A stretch of 64,000 bases of DNA, from the NCBI GenBank assembly GCA_963795805.1, contig CAWCIV010000002.1, positions 186,001 to 250,000 on the forward strand. The letters run 5' to 3'. Both the position numbers and the translations under genes were made by a program. Source of the DNA: JALYYC01 sp963795805 (GTDB taxonomy: Bacteria; Chloroflexota; Dormibacteria; CF-121). Position 1 is the stretch's first letter. The number at the start of each line of letters is the position of its first letter. The notes below the pieces were generated by a model that saw only the letters and a list, made by a program, of their open reading frames with translations, did no database searches and was not told the origin of the DNA. Below are positions 26,534 through 35,010 of this stretch, in pieces.

Positions 26534-27652
26534 ATGAAGCGACACGCAGAACCGGTGCTCAGCGGGCGTGCCTTGAATCGGGCCCTCCTCGAGCGCCAGC
26601 ATCTGCTGGAGCGTCGCCAGGGATCAGCGGCCGAGGAGATCGAGTACCTGATCGCGATGCAGGCGCAGATGCCGAACTCCCCCTACGTTGGCCTCTGGAC
26701 GCGACTCGAGGGCTTCGAGCCGATGGAGCTGGCGGCCTTAATCACGAAGCGCCGTGCTGTCCGGCTTGGAATCCTTCGGAACACGCTTCACCTGGTGACC
26801 GCCCGCGATTGCCTCAGGCTGTGGCCGTTGTTCCAGCCCTTGCTGGCGCGCCAGCTGCAGGGATCCTCGTTCGGTCGGCACCTGGTCGGGATGGAGATAG
26901 GGGCTGTGACGACCGAGGCGACCCGGCTGATGCGACACGAGCCGCGCACGCTCGCCCAACTCGCTCACCTGCTTCATCAGCGCTGGCCGGATCGGGACGC
27001 GACCTCGCTTGCCTACGCCATCCGCCACCTCCTCCCTGTGGTCCAGGTCCCACCACGAGGCGTCTGGGGTAAGAGCGCGCAACCCACCTGGACCACGGTC
27101 GACCTGTGGTTGGGTCGCTCCGTTGTACGGCCGGAGCCGCTGGAGCGGCTCATCATCCGCTACCTCACAGCCTTCGGGCCCGCCTCGATCTCCGACATGG
27201 CGTCATGGTCTGGGTTGACCGCTCTGCGTCCGGCCTTCGAGCGACTGCGACCCGACCTGCGGACCTTTCGCGACGAGAGCGGCCGTGAGTTGTTCGACGT
27301 TCCCGACGGACCCCTCCCTGACGCCGATACGCCGGCGCCGCCAAGATTTCTGCCCGAGTACGACAACGTCGTGCTCGGTCATGCCGATCGGACGCGTGTC
27401 ATCGCCTTCGAGTATCGGTACGCCATTGGCGGCGGGATGTTTCTGCTCGACGGCCAGGTCGCGGGCATCTGGCGCCTCAAAGAAGTAAAGGAACGTGCCC
27501 GGTTGACGGTCTCGTCCTACCGGCCGCTAAAGAAGGCGGATCGTGAGGCACTAGGTCAGGAAGGTGAGCGGCTCCTCGGCTTCGCCGCCACGGAGTCCTC
27601 GACGTACGAAACCGCCTTTGTCGTTGCCCCTCCAAGAGACTCATGGCGTTGA
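26534..27652 (+). CDS. Winged-helix DNA glycosylase-like protein (AlkZ/HTH_42 family)
   Basis: 372 residues of the HTH_42 (DUF1006) family, which includes AlkZ and AlkX/YcaQ DNA glycosylases that unhook interstrand crosslinks or act on alkylated bases. The catalytic-type Q-x-Q motif is visible: IAMQAQMPN, Gln43 and Gln45. Further family features are ILRNTLHLVTARD, LIIRYLTAFGPASISDMASWSGL (winged helix) and FLPEYDNVVLGHADR. Antibiotic-producer AlkZ gives self-protection, but no toxin cluster is nearby. It overlaps the next gene by 10 bp. Confidence 0.8.
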   Translation: MKRHAEPVLSGRALNRALLERQHLLERRQGSAAEEIEYLIAMQAQMPNSPYVGLWTRLEGFEPMELAALITKRRAVRLGILRNTLHLVTARDCLRLWPLFQPLLARQLQGSSFGRHLVGMEIGAVTTEATRLMRHEPRTLAQLAHLLHQRWPDRDATSLAYAIRHLLPVVQVPPRGVWGKSAQPTWTTVDLWLGRSVVRPEPLERLIIRYLTAFGPASISDMASWSGLTALRPAFERLRPDLRTFRDESGRELFDVPDGPLPDADTPAPPRFLPEYDNVVLGHADRTRVIAFEYRYAIGGGMFLLDGQVAGIWRLKEVKERARLTVSSYRPLKKADREALGQEGERLLGFAATESSTYETAFVVAPPRDSWR

Positions 27653-28989
27653 TCACCCCGAAGACACGGTATGCCACGGCCTCCGACGGCGTTTCGATCG
27701 CATATCAGGTGATCGGCGAGGGACCCCGGGATCTGGTGTGGGTGCCAGGTTGGATCTCTCACGTCGAGGCCGCTTGGGATGAGCCGACCATGGCACGATT
27801 CTTTGAGCGGCTCGCCTCCTTTTCGCGGCTGATCCTTTTTGATAAACGCGGCACCGGCCTGTCCGACCGGGTCCCCGAATCGGAGCTGCCCACACTTGAG
27901 ACGCGGATGGACGATGTGAAGTCCGTCTGCGATGCGATCGGTTCCGAGCGAGCGGCACTGCTCGGCGTCTCTGAGGGGGCGCCGATGTGCGTCATGTTCG
28001 CGGCGACCTATCCGGCTCGAACCACGGCCATCATTCTTTTTGGCGGCTATGCCCGGCGGCAATGGGCGGCCGATTATCCGCACGGCGCCACGACCCAGCA
28101 ACAGGAGGCGTTCCTCGAGGAGATAGGGCGCGACTGGGGTGGGCCGGTTGGGATCGAGACCAGGGCGCCGAGCAAGCTGGGCGACGCCCGTTTCCTCGAG
28201 AACTGGGCCCGCTACCTACGCATGGGAGCGAGTCCTGGCGCGGCTCTTGCCCTGACCCGCATGAATGCGCAGATCGACGTGCGACCGATCCTGCCAACGA
28301 TCTCCGTTCCAACCCTGGTACTGCACCGATCCCACGACCGCGTTATCCCGGTCGAGGCGGGCCGTTACCTCGCCGATCAAATCCCGGAATCGTCATTCGT
28401 CGAGCTTCCGGGTCTGGATCATCTTCCATGGATTGGGGACTCCGAGGCGATCCTTGGCGAGATCGAGGAGTTCCTCACCGGGGTCCGAACGCGGCCGGAG
28501 CCGACGCGGGTGCTGGCAACAATCATGTTCACCGATATCGTTGGCTCGACCGCACGCGCATCGGCGCTCGGTGATGCGGCCTGGTCGGACCTTCTCGAAG
28601 CCCATCACGTGCGAATTCGCGAGCAACTTAGCCGCTACGGAGGTCGCGAAATGCGTACGACTGGTGATGGAGTCTTCGCACTTTTCGACGGGCCGGCGCG
28701 CGCCGTCCGTTGCGCGCTGGCGCTTGCCGGCGCAATCCGCCCACTCGGCCTCGAACTTCGTGCCGGCCTTCATACGGGTGAGGTCGAGCTAGCCGGTGAC
28801 ACCATCGCGGGGCTCGCCATCCACATCGGCGCTCGGATCGCCGCGGTCGCCGGCGCTGGCGAGGTGCTCGTATCGCGCACCGTCCGTGATCTCGTTGTCG
28901 GCTCCGGTCTGACATTCCGGGACGCCGGGACGCACACCCTCAAAGGCGTACCGGACGAGTGGCAGCTGTTCGCTGCCGCAGGTGGCTAA
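27643..28989 (+). CDS. Alpha/beta hydrolase fused to class III adenylate/guanylate cyclase
   Basis: 448 residues. An N-terminal alpha/beta hydrolase (~1-280) has GVSEGAP with nucleophile Ser110 and a C-terminal LDHLPW His. A class III cyclase catalytic domain (~288-445) follows, with metal Asp298 (MFTDIVGST) and Asp342 (TTGDGVFALFDGP), then GLHTGEV and HIGARIAA. The layout matches mycobacterial Rv1900c-type proteins, where the hydrolase-like domain may sense a lipid or signal. It makes cAMP or cGMP; specificity is not certain. Starts inside the AlkZ-like gene end. Confidence 0.88.
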   Translation: MALITPKTRYATASDGVSIAYQVIGEGPRDLVWVPGWISHVEAAWDEPTMARFFERLASFSRLILFDKRGTGLSDRVPESELPTLETRMDDVKSVCDAIGSERAALLGVSEGAPMCVMFAATYPARTTAIILFGGYARRQWAADYPHGATTQQQEAFLEEIGRDWGGPVGIETRAPSKLGDARFLENWARYLRMGASPGAALALTRMNAQIDVRPILPTISVPTLVLHRSHDRVIPVEAGRYLADQIPESSFVELPGLDHLPWIGDSEAILGEIEEFLTGVRTRPEPTRVLATIMFTDIVGSTARASALGDAAWSDLLEAHHVRIREQLSRYGGREMRTTGDGVFALFDGPARAVRCALALAGAIRPLGLELRAGLHTGEVELAGDTIAGLAIHIGARIAAVAGAGEVLVSRTVRDLVVGSGLTFRDAGTHTLKGVPDEWQLFAAAGG

Positions 28990-29028
28990 GAACCAATTCT
29001 CTGCGCGGGGCGCAGAAGGAGAACCACG

Positions 29029-29509
29029 ATGGGAAGCATCGTCGTCACCGAGTTCGTCTGACTGGACGGCGTGATGGAGGATCCGGGCGGAAGCGAGCAA
29101 TCGAAACACGGTGCCTGGGCCTTCAAGTTCTCGCGCGGAGAGGCGGGCAACAAGTCAAGATTGACGAGACACTCAACGCCGAGGCGCAGCTGCTGGGCCG
29201 GGTCACCTGTGAGGGCTTTGCCTCGGCTTGGCCATCAAGGCATGATGACCCGTGGAGGAGGTCGCCAAGCTCAAGCAAAGGTTGCGTGGAGATATCCTGG
29301 TCAGCGGCAGCGCACGGCTGGTCCAGACGCTAATCGCACATGACCTCGTCGACGAGTTGGTCCTGATGGTCTTTCCGGTCATTCTCGGGAGCGGCAAGCG
29401 CCTCTTCGGCGAGACGAGCGACATGAAGGTCCTGCGCCTTGCGGAATCGAAGACCGTCGGAGATGGCGTCGTCATCCTTATTTACAAGCGGGCCGGCGAG
29501 GCAGCCTAG
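29029..29509 (+). pseudogene. Dihydrofolate reductase-like (RibD C-terminal family) pseudogene
   Basis: A broken member of the DHFR-like/RibD_C family. It begins with a good AAGGAG and ATG encoding GSIVVTEFV, then an in-frame TGA (29059-29061) where the family has Ser in FVSLDGVMEDPGG. A frame change follows near 29160 (IDETLNAEAQLLGRVT continues in another frame), the middle of the domain is missing, and the C-terminal part (DILVSGSARLVQTLIAH ... FPVILGSGKRLF) resumes at about 29252. Multiple lesions make this a genuine pseudogene rather than a single read error. Confidence 0.85.
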
Positions 29510-29566
29510 GGCTTAACCAGGCATGATTCAGTCCGTGCGCCCACCACCGACAACGTCCAGCTCCCC

Positions 29567-30447
29567 GTGACACGGACGGGAGTGCCTCCAGTGCTCGTCA
29601 CCGGAGCAACCGGCCGGGTTGGGCGCGCCGTAGTCGACCTACTACTAGACGCGGGCGTGCCGGTCCGCGCCCTGACGCATCGCTCCGAGGCGGCAGCGAC
29701 GCTGCCAGCGAAAGTCGAAATCGCCACCGGCGACCTCACCGTGCCCGAATCGCTTGACGCAGGACTGCGAGGTGTCAGCATCGTCTTCCTCGTCTGGACC
29801 GCCCCGCCGACGACTGCTCCGGCAGTTGTCGAGCGTCTCGCAACCTACGCGCGGCGTGTCGTGTTTCTCTCGGCACCCCACCAAACCCCGCACCCCTTCT
29901 TCCAGCAACCGAATCCAATGGCGGTGCTCTACGCCGAGATTGAGCGGCTTATCGCGGCCGCCGGGCTCGAGTCGACGATCATCCGGCCGGGGATGTTCGC
30001 GTCGAACGCGTTGCCTGGTGGGCGCCCGCGATTCGCGCCAACGGTGTCGTCCGGTGGCCTTACGGCGCTGCCGAGACGGCACCCGTCGATGACCGCGACG
30101 TGGCGGCTGTCGCGGCGCGGACCCTGTATCAGGACGGACATGCTGGGGGTGACTACGTCCTCACGGGCCCCGAGTCACTGAGTCAGGCAGAGCAGGTGCG
30201 CATCATCGGTGACGTCTTGGGGCGTCGGATCAAATTTGAGGAGCTGTCGCCGGACGAGTTTCGAAAAGAGACGGAGGGAAGCTGGCCACGCCCAGCCGTG
30301 GACATGCTGCTCGCCGCGTGGGGCGCAACGATTGGAAGGCCGGCGTTCATCACCTCTACGGTGTTCAACATCCTCGGATCCCCGCCGCGATCGTTTCGCC
30401 AGTGGGTCGCCGATCACGCCGCGCTTATGGAAGGTCCCACCCCATAG
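29567..30447 (+). pseudogene. NmrA-like NAD(P)-binding protein with a frameshift
   Basis: An atypical short-chain dehydrogenase/NmrA family protein. The N-terminus has the NAD(P) motif VLVTGATGRVGRAVVDLL; later blocks are FLSAPHQTPHPFF, STIIRPGMFASN and, in the second frame, DGHAGGDYVLTGPESLSQ and GDVLGRRIKFEELSP. The frame changes near 30011-30020: one missing base would join FASNAL to WWAPAIRANGVVRWPYGA. The second frame then runs to 30447 at full family length (~290). A single indel is the only lesion. Such proteins act as redox sensors or reductases; the substrate is unknown. Confidence 0.8.
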
Positions 30448-30488
30448 GGCCGAAGCTCGCCGGCGCCTCGCCGGGCTAGCTCGGCATC

Positions 30489-30513
30489 GGAACCTTTCGG
30501 GCCATTTCCCGTC
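30489..30513 (+). promoter_or_regulatory. ECF-type promoter upstream of the secreted lipoprotein gene
   Basis: GGAAC (30489-30493) and CGTC (30510-30513) are separated by 16 bp, the canonical extracytoplasmic-function sigma pattern. The ATG at 30521 lies 8 nt after the -10, so the mRNA is probably leaderless. Confidence 0.6.
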
Positions 30514-30520
30514 TTACCTG

Positions 30521-31342
30521 ATGATGGGTCGAATACGGTTGGCCCCGCTTGTTGGGCTGATGGGCGCCACCTTACTGAGCGCCTGCAACGGGCCCTCTAC
30601 CACCAGCACCGATGGCCCCTCGGCGATTGCCTCCATATCCGCAGCGGCGACCAGCGTGCGGATCACGCGTGACCCCGGATTGTTTGTCATGCCGCAACTC
30701 GACCGAACCATCACCAACCCCCTGACCGTTCGGAGGCTCGCGAACGATATTCTGGCGCTCCCGGCCGGCCCCTCCGGCACGCAGAGCTGTCCCGCAGACT
30801 TCGGGACCAGCTACACGCTGCGCTTCACGGGAGGAGCGCCCTGGTCGGCCGTGGTCGATGTTCGCGGTTGCCGCACGGTTCGACTGAGTGACGGCCGCAA
30901 CCTCTGGTCGTTGACGACGCCCTCCTTCGAGCCTGACCTGGCCGCAGCGATCGGCCTTTCGACTGGCGATTTCAGTCCGATCCCCTGCGCTGCGGGTCAG
31001 ACCCGATGCTACCCGCAACCCCACACGAACATGGGGTTGCTTACCGGTGGCATCATCCCCTGCGCTGGTATCCCCTTCCCCAGCGGTCCCCACTACGCCG
31101 CCGGGATGGTGCTCGTCCTCAGGGGAGTGGATGTTCTCCAGAAGAGTGGGCCGCTCATTTCGCAAGCCGAGGTGACCCGGCAGCAGGTAACGGTGAATCA
31201 GGGCTATCTCTTCGCGCTACCGGCCGGTAGCTATGTACTTCAGGCCCAATTCCCACCGCCTGGCAATGTGCGACCATTCGTCGGCATCGCGGTCGAGGCC
31301 GATAAAGCCATCAAGGTCGATATTCCGAACATGTGCAAGTGA
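30521..31342 (+). CDS. Secreted lipoprotein of unknown function
   Basis: 273 residues. A hydrophobic signal (RIRLAPLVGLMGATLLSAC) ends in a lipobox-like LLSAC, so it is probably lipid-anchored outside the membrane. The mature part has several Cys (TQSCPADFG, VRGCRTV, PIPCAAGQTRCYP, IPCAGIPF) that could form disulfides, and ends PNMCK. No family is recognised. The start at 30521 is supported by the ECF-type promoter directly upstream. It precedes an ECF sigma/anti-sigma pair that might control it. Confidence 0.65.
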   Translation: MMGRIRLAPLVGLMGATLLSACNGPSTTSTDGPSAIASISAAATSVRITRDPGLFVMPQLDRTITNPLTVRRLANDILALPAGPSGTQSCPADFGTSYTLRFTGGAPWSAVVDVRGCRTVRLSDGRNLWSLTTPSFEPDLAAAIGLSTGDFSPIPCAAGQTRCYPQPHTNMGLLTGGIIPCAGIPFPSGPHYAAGMVLVLRGVDVLQKSGPLISQAEVTRQQVTVNQGYLFALPAGSYVLQAQFPPPGNVRPFVGIAVEADKAIKVDIPNMCK

Positions 31343-31488
31343 CGCAGCCGCACGCCAGCAATCTCCGCCCAGCCTTACGGTGATTGACGGCGCATAAGCG
31401 CCAACCTGATCGCCGGACTGTCAAGCAGGTCGCTGCTCGGCGTGGCCCGGGCGTGTTCCCAAATGGCGGCCCGGACGTTTGTAGAGGT

Positions 31489-32055
31489 ATGACCGGCCCA
31501 CTGGTGCTCGTCGACCCACAAGACGACCGGCAAAGGATGGGCGGCCTACCGCCTTTTGACGAGGTCTACGCCAGCCACGCGGCGAGCGTGTACCGGTTCT
31601 GTCTATCTCAGGTGGGAGATGCTGATGCTGCCGCCGACCTTACCCAGGACGCCTTCATCAAGGCCTTCGCCGCGTACGAGCGAGTACGTCCCGACCCTGC
31701 ATCGATCCGAACCTGGCTCGTGAGCATCGCCCGGAATGGTTGCATCGACCGCCATCGCCAGAACGGCCGCTGGCACCTCCTCTTTCGGCAATTGCAGCAA
31801 TCCCGTGATCGGCCAATGGATGTTGAAGAGCTCGCGCACGATCGGGCGCAACTTCGCCGTGTGAACGCGGCGGTCGGAACGTTGAGTCGCCGCGACCGCG
31901 AACTCATTGGCCTTCGAGTCGCTGCTGATCTGTCCTATCGCGAAGTCGCCGACGTACTGCGGATATCGGAGCAGGCCGCGAAAGTGGCCACATTCCGAGC
32001 CCTCAAGAAACTTAGATCAAAACTGGAGGACCCCCATGATCGACGAAATGACTGA
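31489..32055 (+). CDS. ECF RNA polymerase sigma factor
   Basis: ~188 residues (or ~172 from the ATG at 31537). Region 2: FDEVYASHAASVYRFCLSQ, DAAADLTQDAFIKAF and IRTWLVSIARNGCIDRHR. Region 4: LSRRDRELIGLRVAADLSYREVADVLRIS followed by a recognition helix (EQAAKVATFRALKKLR). It directs RNA polymerase to stress or envelope promoters. The ATG at 31489 has AGAGGT right against it, so the start is not certain. The downstream gene overlaps its end and looks like its membrane anti-sigma partner. Confidence 0.9.
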   Translation: MTGPLVLVDPQDDRQRMGGLPPFDEVYASHAASVYRFCLSQVGDADAAADLTQDAFIKAFAAYERVRPDPASIRTWLVSIARNGCIDRHRQNGRWHLLFRQLQQSRDRPMDVEELAHDRAQLRRVNAAVGTLSRRDRELIGLRVAADLSYREVADVLRISEQAAKVATFRALKKLRSKLEDPHDRRND

Positions 32056-33116
32056 GTTCGAACAAAAGCTTCGCCATGTCTACGCGGTGGTCTCCCCTCC
32101 GGCCTCGACCGCACACTGGACTTCAGAGCGAGGCGCGCGCCGAACCACCCGCACTGAGCATGTCGGCAGGTCTCGCCGGCTGCTTCGCCCCGCTGCGGCG
32201 CTGACGATTGCTCTGTTGCTCTTCGGAGTCGCTAATCTCGGCGCCGCCTACTACGCACCTCGCTATGGCCAGGCTCTCGCCCAAGTGCCGTTGGTTGGCG
32301 GGATCTACGCGAAGGCCCTCCAGTACTACGGCTTGGTCCCGCAAAACGTGACGGTCGTCAACAACAGCTCGACATCTTCCGGACACACGGTGCGCCTGGT
32401 TGCCGGTTATGCGGACGGCCTGCGGACCGTGCTGGTCGTGGAAATCGATGGCAGGAGGCTGACGTATGGCAAGACCGCCCATCCGAGCCCCGGAGAGTTT
32501 GGCGTGGGTAATCACGGCGAGACGCCCGATCTCGGGTATACGCTGACCGATCAGTTCGGCCACAGCTACACGGAGCGAATCGGCAACGGCTACGAGAATT
32601 ACATGCAATTTCAGCCGCTGGCCTGGCCCGCGTCCAAGGTCGGTGCTCGGCTGACCCTGCATATCACCACCTTGCGGAAACTGTGGCTCGCAACGGGTCA
32701 AGACGAGCTCGCCGGAGACTGGACGCTGCACGCCACATTGGTTGCCGAACCGGTCCATCTGCTTGGCGTTGCCTTCGCCGGTCCGGACCGCCAACGCGGT
32801 CTATACGTTCACGTCGGTACGGGTCACCTCGACGGCAGTGCACATCGAGTGGACCGTGACCGGCGCCCTGATCGATGACCCTCGCCTGACCAACCACGGC
32901 ACCCAGACCGAGACGCAATTGACCAGCGACTACTTGCTGCCAAGGCTTTTCGACGCGGCCGGACATGAGACGCAGAACTCGACCTCTGGGATCACGCTCT
33001 CGAGTCCGGTCAAGATTGAGTTCAACGGCTACGTATCCGGCCCTGGACGCTACCGGCTGCAATTGGGTGATGCCCTCACGGGGGCGGCCTACGAAGTGTG
33101 GATCGTCGTTCCGTGA
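32036..33116 (+). pseudogene. Membrane anti-sigma-like protein with a frameshift
   Basis: Begins with ATG at 32036 inside the sigma gene end, GGAGG 6 nt before it. A cytoplasmic N-terminus (~1-45) is followed by one membrane helix (AAALTIALLLFGVANLGAAYY) and an extracytoplasmic domain with a DUF4179-like appearance (TVVNNSSTSSGHTVRLVAGYADGLRTVLVVEIDG). The frame breaks near 32758-32768: dropping one T joins AEPVHLL to ALPSPVRTANAVYTFTSV, which runs to 33116. The gene position and topology make it the likely regulator of the preceding sigma factor. Confidence 0.75.
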
Positions 33117-33128
33117 TTACGGAGACCA

Positions 33129-33150
33129 GGAGCGGCCAGTCGGCCGCTCC
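33129..33150 (+). terminator. Rho-independent-type terminator after the sigma/anti-sigma pair
   Basis: A perfect 9-bp stem GGAGCGGCC/GGCCGCTCC with loop AGTC, followed by TTCGTT, 13 bases after the anti-sigma stop. Confidence 0.6.
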
Positions 33151-33222
33151 TTCGTTGCGACGGTCCTTTGCAGCGATCCGAGCTCGCTAGCGTTACCGGC
33201 TGGTAGATGTTGCGTATCATGC

Positions 33223-33269
33223 CCGTTCGAATGGCCTGAGCCCGAACGGTTGTCACCCGTTTGGAACGG
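33223..33269 (+). promoter_or_regulatory. Three CGAACGG-like sites at 20-bp steps, candidate operator
   Basis: CCGTTCG (33223-33229, the inverse of CGAACGG), CGAACGG (33243-33249) and GGAACGG (33263-33269) are spaced exactly 20 bp, about two helical turns, 38-84 bp before the HD-GYP ATG. The first two also form an inverted repeat. Binding protein unknown. Confidence 0.35.
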
Positions 33270-33306
33270 TTTCCGAAACTCTTCCACGAAATGATGACCA
33301 GGGGCT

Positions 33307-35010
33307 ATGCGCAAACGCGGGACGCTTCGTCAGAAGATCGTCCTTCCCTTCTTTGTGCTGCTTGCGTTCGTCGGCATGGCCGGCACGCTTGTCATCACCT
33401 CCAAGGCAACGGGCGCGACGGTTGCGCAGTTTGAAGGATCGCTGCTACGGGCGAGCCTGCTGAGCAACGACCATCTTGCCGTCCTCGAAGCCGAGCGGTT
33501 GGCCCAGCTCCGTGCGGCCGTTGATACGCAGGGCGTCGCCGCCGCGATTGCAAAGGGCGATGCAACCTCGCTGACCAGCCTCCTCCGCCCTCTCCAGGCC
33601 AACGCCTTTCCAGACCAGCTGACGATCCGAGTGCTCGATGCCAGGGGCCACGAGTTGCTCAACCTGACACCGTCTGGAGCTGGGACAGCCGCAGCTCTGG
33701 GCACGCAGCCTGACGTGGCGGCCGTCCTCGCCGGGCAGGTGGACCCAAAGGGGGACAAGTACGTTTTCACCCAACCCGATCCGTCGGGCACGATGCTCTA
33801 CTGGATTGGCCCGGCTCGGACGGACGCGAACAAACTGGTCGGGGCCGTCCTCCTCGGCGAATCGATGACCGAAGTCGCCGACCGAATCCGCGACTCCCGC
33901 GCCAGCGACCTTGTCTTTTACGACCAATCGGGCAGTGTGCTCCTGTCGTCACTGCCGGGAGTGCCGGCCCTTTCCACCACTACTCTGCACTCGCTGTCGA
34001 CGAACCCGCTCCGAATTAGCCAGACCCTGGCCGGCCATCGGTTCGAGTTCCTGGTCGCCACCTGGAAACTACGAGCCAGCACCATCGGCTACCTTGCGGT
34101 CGCGGAGAAGTCCGACCCGCTGCAGGCTTCGATATCCCAGATCCGCCTCCTGATGCTGGCGGTGTTCGGGACGGCGGCCCTGATGACGTTGCTGTTTGGC
34201 AGCATGCTCGCACGTCGCATCACGCGTCCGGTCGAACAGCTGGTGGCCTCGACCACGGCCGTGTCCGCCGGCGACTTGAGCCACCGCTCCCAGGTCACGA
34301 CCAACGACGAGATCGGCGTCCTGGCGCAGTCCTTCAACGTGATGGCCGCCAACCTGGAGGAGAAGACGCATGAACTCGAGGAGAGTTACTTCGCCAGCAT
34401 CGAGACACTCGCCCGCGCCATCGATGCCCGCGACCCTTACACGTTCGGCCACTCCACCCGGGTCGCGGCCATCAGCCAGGAGATTGGCGAGGCCATGGGG
34501 CTCCCCGTTGAAGACCGCAAGGCGCTGCGCCGCTCCGCGCTGTTGCATGACATCGGAAAAATCGGCGTTGAGGACCGAATTCTGCGAAAGGCCGGCGGCT
34601 TGACCGCAGAGGAGTGGGACGCGATGAAACAGCATCCCTTCACTGGCTACAAGATGCTCTCGGGTCTCAAGTTCCTCAGGCCCAGCCTCGCCGGCGTGTT
34701 GCATCATCACGAACGCTGGGACGGCGGCGGCTATCCGGCTGGGCTCCGCGAGGATGCAATCATCCCGTACGTCAGGATCCTGAGCCTGGCCGACACCCTC
34801 GATGCGATGACGTCGGATCGACCGTATCGCCAGGGCTTCCCCTTCGAGAAGGCGCTCCAGGAGATTCGTAAGCTCGGCGGAACCCAACTCGATCCGCGAG
34901 TGGTCGAAGCATTTCTGTGGCGGTCAACCCAGATCTCGGCCCTGCTCCTCGATAAGAGCTTGCCCACCCGCCAGACGACCGACCTCACATGGCTGGAGAA
35001 GGCGGCGTGA
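33307..35010 (+). CDS. HD-GYP phosphodiesterase with extracellular sensor and HAMP domain
   Basis: 567 residues. An N-terminal membrane helix, a ~240-residue extracytoplasmic sensor region (cache/CHASE-like), a second helix (~285-305), a HAMP linker (RRITRPVEQLVASTTAVSAGDLSHRS) and an HD-GYP domain (~375-545). Catalytic motifs are intact: HSTRVA, LLHDIGKIG and HHHERWDGGGYP. HD-GYP enzymes hydrolyse cyclic di-GMP to pGpG/GMP. It overlaps the next gene (GTGA), a secreted bactofilin-like protein. A BldD-like regulator with a c-di-GMP-type signature is 14 kb away. Confidence 0.9.
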   Translation: MRKRGTLRQKIVLPFFVLLAFVGMAGTLVITSKATGATVAQFEGSLLRASLLSNDHLAVLEAERLAQLRAAVDTQGVAAAIAKGDATSLTSLLRPLQANAFPDQLTIRVLDARGHELLNLTPSGAGTAAALGTQPDVAAVLAGQVDPKGDKYVFTQPDPSGTMLYWIGPARTDANKLVGAVLLGESMTEVADRIRDSRASDLVFYDQSGSVLLSSLPGVPALSTTTLHSLSTNPLRISQTLAGHRFEFLVATWKLRASTIGYLAVAEKSDPLQASISQIRLLMLAVFGTAALMTLLFGSMLARRITRPVEQLVASTTAVSAGDLSHRSQVTTNDEIGVLAQSFNVMAANLEEKTHELEESYFASIETLARAIDARDPYTFGHSTRVAAISQEIGEAMGLPVEDRKALRRSALLHDIGKIGVEDRILRKAGGLTAEEWDAMKQHPFTGYKMLSGLKFLRPSLAGVLHHHERWDGGGYPAGLREDAIIPYVRILSLADTLDAMTSDRPYRQGFPFEKALQEIRKLGGTQLDPRVVEAFLWRSTQISALLLDKSLPTRQTTDLTWLEKAA

